This document shows, piece after piece, positions 56,643 through 64,000 of a stretch of DNA of 64,000 nt (position 1 is the first letter of the stretch; every line of letters begins with the position of its first letter). Origin of the DNA: Psychrobacter sp. Choline-02u-9 (GTDB taxonomy: Bacteria; Pseudomonadota; Gammaproteobacteria; Pseudomonadales; Moraxellaceae); assembly GCF_002836505.1 (NCBI RefSeq), contig NZ_PJBF01000056.1:1-64000 (forward strand). The letters run 5' to 3'. The position numbers and the translations under genes are program-made. The notes under the pieces are model-generated. The model saw only the letters and a program-made list of their open reading frames with translations, did no database searches and was not told the DNA's origin.

Positions 56643-57458
56643 ATGACTGCTTACTACAAATTTGTTAAACGAGAATTACAAGAAGACGGTGTCAGTGTGG
56701 CGCATTATCAGCCAACCAAGCATGCTCAAGGTGCTTGGAATGAGCATGAGCAGCACATGGCGCCAGCAACAGGCCTACTGACAGCTGAGATCAATAGCTT
56801 TGCGCCGCAGCCTAACACCCGTATTGCACGTGTGAGCCTCGATATCTTGGGGCTAATACCGCTTGACGATTTTACTATCACTACTCGCTGTATCCGACCA
56901 GGCAAGACTATTGAGCTGGTCGAAGCGGTCATGAGTAGCCGTGGCCGTGACGCCATTATAGCAAGAGCGTGGCGACTAATTACTCAAAATACCAGCGAGA
57001 TTGCCGGACTTGAAGATCAACCAGCAGAATACAAACCTGAAGAGTTGCCAGTTTGGGAAGGTATGAAAGGCTGGCCGGGCGGTTTTATTGAAAGCGTACG
57101 TCTAGTAGCGACAGAAGACCGCCGTTCTGGTCGCGGTATGGTATGGATTACCAATGATCTCGACATGGTAGAAGGCGAGCCGACTGATGATTTGGTGCAT
57201 CTATTAGGTATGGTCGATACTGCCAATGGTGTTGTACCAAGATTGGGTCTTGGTTTGTCTAAGTTAGAATGGATGTTTCCCAATACTGATTTGCAAATCC
57301 ATATGCATCGCTCGCCAAAAGGTCGCTGGCTGGGTATCGAGGCTGTACAACAATATGGCGACGACGGTATCGGATTGACAAGTGCGGTATTGCACGATAT
57401 ACATGGGCCTTTTGGTCGTAGTGAGCAAATTCTTACTATTCGTCCGATGCCACGTTAA
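56643..57458 (+). CDS. Thioesterase-family (TesB-like, double hotdog) protein
   Basis: A 271-aa protein with a double-hotdog arrangement, recognised as the acyl-CoA thioesterase-like superfamily: N-terminal hotdog including NEHEQHMAPATGLLTAEI, the ARVSLDILGLIPLDDF strand, and ELVEAVMSSRGRDAIIARAWRL. The second half has GFIESVRLVATED and LHDIHGPFGRSEQILTIRP. The Asp of thioesterases is not pinpointed, so activity is inferred only. The ATG lies behind GGATAG. It probably acts on long-chain acyl-CoA; other members have unknown function. Confidence 0.75.
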   Translation: MTAYYKFVKRELQEDGVSVAHYQPTKHAQGAWNEHEQHMAPATGLLTAEINSFAPQPNTRIARVSLDILGLIPLDDFTITTRCIRPGKTIELVEAVMSSRGRDAIIARAWRLITQNTSEIAGLEDQPAEYKPEELPVWEGMKGWPGGFIESVRLVATEDRRSGRGMVWITNDLDMVEGEPTDDLVHLLGMVDTANGVVPRLGLGLSKLEWMFPNTDLQIHMHRSPKGRWLGIEAVQQYGDDGIGLTSAVLHDIHGPFGRSEQILTIRPMPR

Positions 57459-57560
57459 AAGGCTAAGAGTCAGTCAGCTTATAGTTTTGAAAAATGAAAT
57501 GATACGTTGTAATCAATTAATTATACAAATAATAGAGAAATAGTTTTAATAGTAGCTAAC

Positions 57561-57593
57561 AAGACAATATTACTAAAAAGATAATATTACTAA
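57561..57593. repeat. 17-bp tandem direct repeat
   Basis: AAGACAATATTACTAA (57561-57576) and AAGATAATATTACTAA (57578-57593), differing at one position, spaced by a single A. It lies about 30 bp before the small ORF. Confidence 0.7.
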
Positions 57594-57624
57594 CAAGCCG
57601 ATGTTAATCGACATAGAGGTTACT

Positions 57625-57699
57625 ATGAAAACCCATACTCAATTTTCAAAAAAGCTGACGACTCTCTGGGATATATTGATAGAAGCATATTCAGAGTAG
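57625..57699 (+). CDS. Possible 24-aa small protein
   Basis: A short reading frame of 24 codons plus TAG. It begins MKTHTQFSKKLTTLWDILIE and ends AYSE. AGAGG lies 5 nt before the ATG, an ideal ribosome site, and a strong terminator follows at 57766. The peptide would be a basic/amphipathic helix with a single Trp. I cannot name a family. Its setting (tandem repeat, ribosome site, terminator) is what makes it credible; it might be a small protein, a leader peptide, or coincidental in a small RNA. Confidence 0.45.
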   Translation: MKTHTQFSKKLTTLWDILIEAYSE

Positions 57700-57765
57700 T
57701 TGCTGTTGTTTGCACTTTGATTGCTATATCAGAAAATGACTGAGCAAATAAATAACTGATACCAG

Positions 57766-57799
57766 AACACCGCCTTGGTGAACAAGCGCGGTGTTTTTT
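57766..57799 (+). terminator. Terminator after the small ORF
   Basis: AACACCGC (57766-57773)/GCGGTGTT (57788-57795), extended inward with one bulge, then a T-run. Confidence 0.85.
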
Positions 57800-57818
57800 A
57801 TTGAATAAAGATTTTGAG

Positions 57819-57845
57819 CTTGAATTTTTTCTCAATGCCCCTATT
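57819..57845 (+). promoter_or_regulatory. Sigma-32-like promoter of htpG
   Basis: CTTGAA (57819-57824), a 13-nt spacer, then CCCCTATT (57838-57845), close to the CTTGAA-N13-17-CCCCATNT heat-shock consensus. It lies about 115 bp before the htpG ATG. htpG is heat-shock controlled in E. coli. Confidence 0.6.
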
Positions 57846-57961
57846 AGTATAGACAGTTTAACGGTATTGCATACGGTAAGTTCTCTAACATTATGAGAAC
57901 GGCTTTAGTGAGTATATCGTTATCTGATAATAGGTCTTTCATAGAATTTAAAGGAGTTTTT

Positions 57962-59923
57962 ATGAGTGAAGCAACTCAAGCTGAAGGTCTGAATCCAGAA
58001 TTAAAAAAACATACGTTTGAAGCGGAAGTGGCGCAGTTACTGCATTTGGTAACGCATTCACTATATTCTAACGCTGATATTTTTGTCCGCGAGTTGGTAT
58101 CTAATGCGTCGGATGCTTGTGATAAGTTGCGTTTTGAAGGCACAAATGATGATAGCCTTTATGAAGATGATGGCGAATTAAAAATCCGCATCGCTGTTGA
58201 TGAAGCTGCCAAAACTATTACCTTTACCGACAATGGTATTGGTATGAACGAAGCCGATGCAATCGAAAACTTAGGTACGATTGCTAAATCAGGCACCAAA
58301 GCATTTTTGGACAAATTGTCTGAATCACAGAAACAAGACGGTCAATTGATTGGTCAGTTCGGTGTTGGTTTTTATTCAGGTTTTATCGTGGCTGATACCA
58401 TCAGTGTTGAATCACGTAAAGCGGGTGAGCCTGCGGATAAAGGCGTGCGCTGGGTATCAGATGGTACTGGTAGCTTTACTGTTGAACCTATTACCAAAGA
58501 CACGCGCGGTACGGCGATTACTTTGCACCTAAAAGAAGAATATAGCGAAGGCGAAGATAGTTACTTAGATCGCAGCAAAATCAAGCGCTTGGTCAATAAA
58601 TACTCTGACCATATCAGCTTGCCGATTCAGATGCGTAAAGAGATCTGGCAAGAAGATGTAAAAGAAGACGAGAACGACGACACGCCTGCTAGTGGCGAGA
58701 TGGTACTCACTGATGAGTGGGAAACAATCAACAAAGCCAGTGCACTATGGACTCGCTCTAGCTCTGAAATTGAAGATGATGAGTATGTCGATTTTTATAA
58801 GAATATCTCTTATGACATGGATGCGCCGCTTACTTGGACGCATAACCGTGTAGAGGGTCGCGTACAGTATACGCAGCTATTATATATCCCTAAAAAAGCG
58901 CCAGTCGATCTATACACTCGTGAGCAGCAGCATGGTCTAAAGCTATATGTGAAGCGCGTCTTTATCATGGACGAAGCTGAGCAATTGCTACCGATGTATT
59001 TGCGTTTTGTGAAAGGTGTGATCGATTCAGCAGATTTGCCATTGAACGTGAGCCGTGAGCTACTACAAGAGTCACGTGATGTAAAATCTATTCGTGATGG
59101 TAACGCTCGCCGTATTTTGACCTTACTTGCAAGCCTTGCTAATAGCGAAGACAATGAGAAGCAAGAGAAGTTTGCCCAATTCTATGCAGAGTTTGGTGAT
59201 GTCATCAAAGAAGGTCTAGGCGAAGACGCAGGCAATCAAGAACGTATTGCTAAGCTATTGCGTTATGCCACCAGCACCCAAGACGGTTTGGTAACAAGCT
59301 TCGAAGATTATAAAGGCCGTATGAAAGATGGTCAAAAAGCCATCTACTACCTCACCGCTGATAATCTAGCCGCTGCGAAAAACAGCCCGCAACTTGAATT
59401 ATTCAAGAAAAAAGGCATCGAGGTTATCTTGATGACTAGCCGTGTTGATGAATGGGCAATGAACTTCTTGACCTCATTCGATGAGACACCGCTGCAAAAC
59501 ATCGCCAAAGGCGCCGTAGATTTAGGCGACTTGCAAGATGAAGCAGAAAAAGCGGAAGCGGAGAAAGCCCAAGAAACGCTAAAGCCAGTAGTTGATAAAC
59601 TAAAAGCTGCATTGGGCGAGCGTGCTAAAGACGTCAAAGTGTCTACTCGTCTAGTCGATAGTCCAGCTTGTTTGGTCGTTGGTGAAGGTGAGCTATCACC
59701 ACAAATGATTCAGATGCTACAACAAATGGGTCAGGATGTACCAGCAAGTAAGCCAACGCTAGAAGTAAACCCTGATCATCCACTCATCAAAAAGCTTGAA
59801 AGCAGTGATCAGTTTGATGATTTGGCACAGGTGATCTTTGATCAAGCATTGTTGGCAGATGGCGGTCAGCTAGACGATCCAGCCGCTTACCTAAAACGCG
59901 TCAATGAGCTATTGATGAGATAA
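57962..59923 (+). CDS. htpG: Hsp90 chaperone HtpG
   Basis: ATP-dependent cytosolic chaperone of the Hsp90 family, 653 aa. The N-terminal GHKL ATPase has [15 protein letters not shown] (Asn for Mg, about residues 37-51), [23 protein letters not shown] and [12 protein letters not shown]. The middle domain has [25 protein letters not shown] and [13 protein letters not shown], and the C-terminal domain has DHPLIKKL. The ATG at 57962 has the strong site AAAGGAGTTTTT; an open frame 23 codons upstream lacks one. A strong terminator follows. Confidence 0.98.
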   Translation: MSEATQAEGLNPELKKHTFEAEVAQLLHLVTHSLYSNADIFVRELVSNASDACDKLRFEGTNDDSLYEDDGELKIRIAVDEAAKTITFTDNGIGMNEADAIENLGTIAKSGTKAFLDKLSESQKQDGQLIGQFGVGFYSGFIVADTISVESRKAGEPADKGVRWVSDGTGSFTVEPITKDTRGTAITLHLKEEYSEGEDSYLDRSKIKRLVNKYSDHISLPIQMRKEIWQEDVKEDENDDTPASGEMVLTDEWETINKASALWTRSSSEIEDDEYVDFYKNISYDMDAPLTWTHNRVEGRVQYTQLLYIPKKAPVDLYTREQQHGLKLYVKRVFIMDEAEQLLPMYLRFVKGVIDSADLPLNVSRELLQESRDVKSIRDGNARRILTLLASLANSEDNEKQEKFAQFYAEFGDVIKEGLGEDAGNQERIAKLLRYATSTQDGLVTSFEDYKGRMKDGQKAIYYLTADNLAAAKNSPQLELFKKKGIEVILMTSRVDEWAMNFLTSFDETPLQNIAKGAVDLGDLQDEAEKAEAEKAQETLKPVVDKLKAALGERAKDVKVSTRLVDSPACLVVGEGELSPQMIQMLQQMGQDVPASKPTLEVNPDHPLIKKLESSDQFDDLAQVIFDQALLADGGQLDDPAAYLKRVNELLMR

Positions 59924-59939
59924 TGTTTAGTAATTAGTA

Positions 59940-59977
59940 AAAAAAGGAGGCTTTATTTAAGAGGCCTCCTTTTTTAT
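59940..59977 (+). terminator. htpG terminator
   Basis: AAAAAAGGAGGC (59940-59951)/GCCTCCTTTTTT (59964-59975), followed by more T. Confidence 0.92.
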
Positions 59978-60243
59978 TTGAATTTTTGGCAAAATTTGAG
60001 TGAATTTTACAAATCAGCCTTATCCTCTTAACCGACAATCCGTTACAATCGCGATAGATTAGCGAGCTAAAATATTAGGCAATGCTAGTCATCTTCTATA
60101 ATCACTCCATCGTGAATTCAATATAAATCGATGTCTGCATGCTGTACAAAAAATCGTCAATTGATTGCACCGCGCGGCTGTTACATTAAGATAATTATCA
60201 TTGAGTCATTTTATTTTTCTCGACTGGCTAGAGGTCTAAGTCT
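59978..60243. other. Region upstream of the C13 peptidase gene
   Basis: About 265 bp without a gene. It contains a GATAATTATC palindrome around 60190-60199, only weakly Fur-box-like, and AT-rich sequence. Confidence 0.3.
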
Positions 60244-61725
60244 TTGTCACTTACGTCGTTAAAAACCGTCTCGCTTCAGCGTTTTTCGCTCAATTTCGCT
60301 GCCAATATTATTGCAACCTTATGGATGCTGGTGGGCTCAACACGGGCTTTTTCTTGGGTTAAACCTACTTTTGTACAGTTTGCCGTATTTGCACTATTGG
60401 CGCTTGGTAGTAATGTCTTATTTTCATGGTTAGCTGCTGAAAGTGGCAGCATATTCAATGAGCAAGGATTGGTCAGCTATTTGATCTGGCCGATGATTAT
60501 TTTGCTTGGTGGTATCATTTTGGCTCGGCGAGCCAGCAACCAAGCATTGGTATTTGTACCAGTAGTACTGTGGTTGGTCGCTGATACATTGTCAGCCCTA
60601 TTACAGAGCTTGGTGCAGTTTTTTGGTAGCTATGGTTGGTTGCCAAATTGGAGTTATTCGTTCTTACCAGTACTGTTTTTAGTATTGTTCTTATGGCAAA
60701 CGCTAGCTCTATTGTGGATTTTCTCCCGTCGTCTGCGTATACCATGGTGGGAGCGAATCATTGTATTGGTTGGCGCGGTAGCGTTGCTGACCATCTGGCA
60801 GCGTAATGTCGCTGACCAGCCAATCTTTAAGCAAATACCTGTAGAGCCTGTACTAGAAGAGGCGGCACTGTATCAGCAGCCACGCCTATTACAGCAAGCA
60901 TTGGATAGTATAGACCCAAGTATCGATGGCAAAACCGACTGGTACTTTATGGGAGTGGCAGGATTTTCTGATCAAAACGTCTTTCGCTCTGAGATTAACA
61001 AGGTGCGCGAGTTGTTTGATGTACGCTTTGGTACCAGCGGGCATTCACTATCGCTGATTAATAATACTTATAGTTGGTTCGATGAGCCAATTGCTACTAA
61101 GACCAGCATTTTGCGCGGTCTAAAGAAAATCGGTCAGCAGATGAATGCTGATGAAGATGTGTTGTTTCTGACGCTGTCTTCACATGGTAACCAGGATATC
61201 GTCCAGTTGGCAAATCCGCCGCTTGCGATGGATAATTTAGATGCTACATGGTTGCGTGACGCGCTAGACGCATCTGGTATTCGCTGGCGTGTGATTGTGG
61301 TGTCTGCCTGCTACTCAGGTTCGTTTATTGACGAGTTGGCATCGCCAACCACGGTAGTGATTACTGCATCAGCCGCTGACAGAGCATCGTTTGGCTGCAC
61401 CAACACAGCTGAGATGACCTATTTTGGTCAAGCATTTTTTGCTGAAAGCCTTCGAGGAAACACCAGTTTTGAGTCGGCTTTTAAGGATGCCAGTATACGG
61501 GTCAATGAGCGTGAGAGCGCCATGGGCTTTGAGCCATCAGAGCCGCAAATGGTGATTGGTAGCTTAATGGAGACAGCATTGCCTGCGTTTGAGCAAGTAT
61601 TGTTTGATAAGGCGCGCCCATCCGTTGCTAGTATTACAAATAATGCTACTTCTACAACGGTTAATATTCTACCTGACAATGCTACTAATATATCGGTAGA
61701 CGAAGTAGAGATAGCCGCTGAATAG
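60244..61725 (+). CDS. Membrane-anchored C13 (legumain-type) peptidase
   Basis: A 493-aa protein with about 5-6 N-terminal hydrophobic helices (residues 15-185) followed by a C13/caspase-like domain (about 225-445). The catalytic dyad is visible: His314 in FLTLSSHGNQD and Cys356 in VVSACYSGSF. ASAADRASFGC and TYFGQAFFAE are further C13-type blocks. The domain placement after the last helix implies a periplasmic, or possibly cytosolic, peptidase domain; sidedness was not computed. The start is a TTG at 60244 behind AGAGG; the first in-frame ATG would cut the first helix. Substrate unknown. Confidence 0.8.
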   Translation: MSLTSLKTVSLQRFSLNFAANIIATLWMLVGSTRAFSWVKPTFVQFAVFALLALGSNVLFSWLAAESGSIFNEQGLVSYLIWPMIILLGGIILARRASNQALVFVPVVLWLVADTLSALLQSLVQFFGSYGWLPNWSYSFLPVLFLVLFLWQTLALLWIFSRRLRIPWWERIIVLVGAVALLTIWQRNVADQPIFKQIPVEPVLEEAALYQQPRLLQQALDSIDPSIDGKTDWYFMGVAGFSDQNVFRSEINKVRELFDVRFGTSGHSLSLINNTYSWFDEPIATKTSILRGLKKIGQQMNADEDVLFLTLSSHGNQDIVQLANPPLAMDNLDATWLRDALDASGIRWRVIVVSACYSGSFIDELASPTTVVITASAADRASFGCTNTAEMTYFGQAFFAESLRGNTSFESAFKDASIRVNERESAMGFEPSEPQMVIGSLMETALPAFEQVLFDKARPSVASITNNATSTTVNILPDNATNISVDEVEIAAE

Positions 61726-61845
61726 CTAAATAAATATAAAGTATGATTTGGCATTTTATAAATGCCAATATCAGATTTACTATTAGATGATGAGTATTTA
61801 TTAAACATCGTCATTGGTTCTATTTTGAATAAAAGGATATCACTC

Positions 61846-62736
61846 ATGCAAAATTCCTATAGTCATAGTTTATCTACCAATAAACAGCTTACTCAAAAAA
61901 GTGTGAATCGTTGCTTTAACGGTGAGCAGCATTATTATAGTCACGAGTCGACATCTACCAAAACCTCTATGACGTTTAGTATTTATCTACCTGATGAAGC
62001 TTTGGCTGGACGACGTTGTCCTGCGATATTGTACCTATCAGGTTTGACATGCAATGCTGATAATGTCACTCATAAAGCGCATTTTCAGCAAAAATGCAGT
62101 GAGCTTGGTATGATACTTATCGCACCTGATACTTCACCCAGAAGTAGTGAAGACAGCGATGTACCAAACGACGATCGCTATTTTGTCGGTCAAGGTGCAA
62201 GCTATTATGTTGACGCGACCCAAGCGCCTTGGTCAGACAACTTCAACATGCAAAGCTACATCGTCGATGAGCTATATGACTTACTACGTTCAGAGTTTCC
62301 TATTCACAGTATCGGTGTCACAGGACACTCAATGGGTGGTCACGGCGCATTATTGCTAGGGTTCAAGTTCCCAAGTAAGTTTGTCAGCGTATCGGCTTTA
62401 TCGCCAGTATGCGCAGCCAGTGAGTCTGCATGGGGGCAAGCTGCTTATACAGAGTACTTCGGTGATGATAAGTCTCTATGGGCACAAGCGGACGCCTCAC
62501 AAATGATTGAAAAGGTCGGTCAGCAGTATTCGAGCATTTTGGTTGATCAAGGCGCAGCTGATAACTTCTTAGCAGAAGGTCAGCTACAGACCTCTAAACT
62601 ACAAGACGCTTGTGCAAAAGCCAAACAGCCCTTAACATTACGCTATCAAGCGGGGCATGACCACAGCTATTATTTTATCCAAACGGTGATTAATGATCAT
62701 ATCGAACATCATTGGCATATGGCTCAAATGAGCTAA
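61846..62736 (+). CDS. fghA: S-formylglutathione hydrolase
   Basis: Serine hydrolase of formaldehyde detoxification, esterase D family; it cleaves S-formylglutathione to formate and glutathione. The 296-aa product has YLSGLTCNADNVTHKAHFQ (oxyanion region, about residues 62-80), GASYYVDAT, the nucleophile elbow GHSMGGHGAL (about residue 160-169) and a C-terminal His in AGHDHSYYF. AAAAGGATATCACTC is the ribosome site for the ATG at 61846. The usual partner, glutathione-dependent formaldehyde dehydrogenase, is not in the window. It needs glutathione, linking it to gshB. Confidence 0.94.
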   Translation: MQNSYSHSLSTNKQLTQKSVNRCFNGEQHYYSHESTSTKTSMTFSIYLPDEALAGRRCPAILYLSGLTCNADNVTHKAHFQQKCSELGMILIAPDTSPRSSEDSDVPNDDRYFVGQGASYYVDATQAPWSDNFNMQSYIVDELYDLLRSEFPIHSIGVTGHSMGGHGALLLGFKFPSKFVSVSALSPVCAASESAWGQAAYTEYFGDDKSLWAQADASQMIEKVGQQYSSILVDQGAADNFLAEGQLQTSKLQDACAKAKQPLTLRYQAGHDHSYYFIQTVINDHIEHHWHMAQMS

Positions 62737-62800
62737 GATGTTGTTCAGATGACCGTGATACATTTTTCGCTATTCCATTCATGCTCAACAGGTGATTTTT

Positions 62801-63247
62801 ATGGCAAGTTATCAAGATTTGACAGCTTTTAATTCAAAGAATAAGTCAGCAGATACGAGCTCTACAAAAGCGACTATGCAGGCTGATATGGATGCTGCTC
62901 TACAAAATAAACAACGTAACATTGATTATAGTGACGAAGTATCTCAAGTTAAGTCAGACGAGCTGATTGCAAAAACCGTCAACGACGCTGGCGATAGAGT
63001 ACTTGATGATGTGCAGATATCTCGTGTGATAGAGATGGCGTGGGAAGATAGAACGCCATTTAGGGCTATAGAGCATAGCTATGGTCTCGATGAGACTGGG
63101 GTTATCAAACTCATGCGTCAAGAGTTAAAGCCGTCATCTTTTCGCTTATGGCGTCAGAGAGTGAGCAATCGCGCCACCAAACATGAGGCAAAGCGCTCTT
63201 TCGAAGTTGGCCGTGCTTATTGCAAAACTCAATACAAGCAGCGTTAA
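62801..63247 (+). CDS. TIGR03643/DUF2805 family protein
   Basis: A 148-aa protein. The C-terminal part has IEMAWEDRTPFRAIEHSYGLDE (about residues 80-100), VIKLMRQELKPSSFRLWRQRV and ATKHEAKR, the TIGR03643 pattern of a small helix-turn-helix-like basic protein. Function unknown. The N-terminal 70 residues are hydrophilic and Asp/Ser/Lys-rich and unlikely to be conserved. The ATG at 62801 with AGGTGA is preferred over the GTG at 62792. Confidence 0.82.
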   Translation: MASYQDLTAFNSKNKSADTSSTKATMQADMDAALQNKQRNIDYSDEVSQVKSDELIAKTVNDAGDRVLDDVQISRVIEMAWEDRTPFRAIEHSYGLDETGVIKLMRQELKPSSFRLWRQRVSNRATKHEAKRSFEVGRAYCKTQYKQR

Positions 63248-63361
63248 ATAATTAAGTATTTAACATCAGTACATAAAGGGCTTGCAGTATATGTGAGCCG
63301 CTTGAAAATTCCTTTTTAATTTATCAATATCTTATATAAACATGAATTAGGTAGCTCAATT

Positions 63362-64000
63362 ATGAACAGTCCTGCTAAACCTTATCTTATTGCACCGTCG
63401 ATACTCTCAGCTGATTTTGCGCGGTTGGGCGAAGAAGTGGAGAAGGTACTAGAGTCGGGTGCCGATGTGATTCATTTTGATGTAATGGACAATCATTACG
63501 TACCCAATTTGACGTTTGGTAGCATGATTTGTAAGGCATTGCGTGACTATGGTGTTGAAGCGCCAATTGATGTACACCTGATGGTTTCACCTGTCGATAG
63601 TATGATTGAGCAGTTCTTGGAAGCGGGTGCTAGTATCATTACCTTCCATCCTGAAGCCAGCGCTCACATCGATCGCTCACTTCAACTGATCAAAGATGGC
63701 GGTGCAGAGTGTGGCTTGGTATTGAACCCAGCGACCCCGCTACATTATCTTGATTATGTTATGGATAAAGTAGATCAGATTTTATTGATGAGTGTGAACC
63801 CGGGCTACGGTGGACAGTCGTTTATCGATAGTACTTTAGATAAAGTCCGTCAGGTTCGTCAGCGTATTATTACCAGTGGTCGAGATATTCGATTGGAAGT
63901 TGATGGCGGTATCAAAGCCAGTAATATACGTGCGATTGCTGAAGCAGGCGCTGATATGTTCGTTGCGGGTTCTGCGATTTTTAATCAAGAAGATTATAAA
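63362..64000 (+). CDS. rpe: Ribulose-phosphate 3-epimerase (3' end cut by window)
   Basis: Pentose-phosphate/Calvin-type epimerase interconverting ribulose-5-P and xylulose-5-P. 213 codons are visible without a stop; the gene continues past the window edge. The TIM-barrel motifs are clear: [15 protein letters not shown] at the start, [39 protein letters not shown] and [11 protein letters not shown], then VAGSAIFN. The product should be about 225-230 aa, so about 15 residues are missing. The ATG follows AGGTAG by about 11 nt. Partial only because the window ends. Confidence 0.95.
   Translation, partial: MNSPAKPYLIAPSILSADFARLGEEVEKVLESGADVIHFDVMDNHYVPNLTFGSMICKALRDYGVEAPIDVHLMVSPVDSMIEQFLEAGASIITFHPEASAHIDRSLQLIKDGGAECGLVLNPATPLHYLDYVMDKVDQILLMSVNPGYGGQSFIDSTLDKVRQVRQRIITSGRDIRLEVDGGIKASNIRAIAEAGADMFVAGSAIFNQEDYK

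Noticed and set aside
60190..60199. Fur box upstream of the C13 peptidase
   Set aside because: Only a 10-bp AT-rich palindrome GATAATTATC matches; in AT-rich intergenic DNA that is expected by chance.
1..64000. tRNA, rRNA, CRISPR array, prophage, insertion sequence or defence island
   Set aside because: No cloverleaf-like cluster, repeat-spacer pattern, transposase, integrase, restriction or phage structural gene was recognised on either strand; gene content is core housekeeping.

Overview
The window looks like chromosomal DNA of a gamma-proteobacterium of the family Moraxellaceae, most likely Psychrobacter. This rests on protein families and gene order recognised by eye, not on a database search. 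Supporting signs are moderate-to-low GC, acidic and Ser/Asn/Asp-rich low-complexity tails on housekeeping proteins (RecX, TrmB, FtsZ, MiaB), a SpoT with a degraded synthetase domain, and the order murG-murC-ddl-ftsQ-ftsA-ftsZ-lpxC. No rRNA, tRNA, CRISPR array, prophage, insertion sequence or recognisable defence island was seen. Almost everything is core metabolism or cell biology.

Layout. 0-8 kb: RtcB RNA ligase, MiaB, a soluble lytic transglycosylase, a secreted RNase T2-like protein lacking its catalytic residues, and malate dehydrogenase. 8-14 kb: DUF2789, RibF, a GNAT acetyltransferase, a lipoprotein, MurJ and AmpD. 14-20 kb: a DUF4105 outer-membrane-type protein with an SDR behind it, an unknown 345-aa protein, PyrE and GshB. 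20-30 kb: the cell-wall/division cluster murG, murC, ddl, ftsQ, ftsA, ftsZ, lpxC, then a DciA-like helicase-loader gene on the opposite strand. 30-39 kb: a CHAP peptidase, a DOMON-like protein, YhbY divergent from RlmE, then FtsH, FolP, SdhE, a YgfX-like protein and a YidB-like protein. 39-43 kb: recA-recX, a 1-kb non-coding region with DnaA-box-like sites, and trmB. 43-51 kb: a DUF2628 membrane protein, a Kef-type antiporter, a CDF metal exporter and PriA. 51-55 kb: the stringent-response unit gmk-rpoZ-spoT-ridA (minus strand), preceded by a possible attenuator. 55-64 kb: IspH, small and unknown proteins, a thioesterase-like protein, a possible 24-aa small protein, HtpG behind a sigma-32-like promoter, a membrane-anchored C13 (legumain-type) peptidase, S-formylglutathione hydrolase, a TIGR03643 protein, and the start of rpe, cut by the window end.

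Functional themes. Peptidoglycan synthesis and recycling dominate (MurG, MurC, Ddl, MurJ, AmpD, Slt, CHAP, with FtsQ/A/Z and LpxC), so this is a cell-envelope-rich stretch. A second theme is RNA modification and ribosome assembly (RtcB, MiaB, YhbY, RlmE, TrmB). A third is stress and quality control (FtsH, HtpG, RecA/RecX, SpoT, RidA, GshB and Kef).

Nothing here is convincingly a new multi-gene system. The best candidates for a second look are the catalytically stripped RNase T2-like protein, the 1-kb recA-trmB gap with DnaA-box-like sites, the promoter-hairpin-terminator array ahead of gmk, the small-ORF unit before htpG, the membrane-anchored C13 peptidase, and the long inverted repeat after rtcB.
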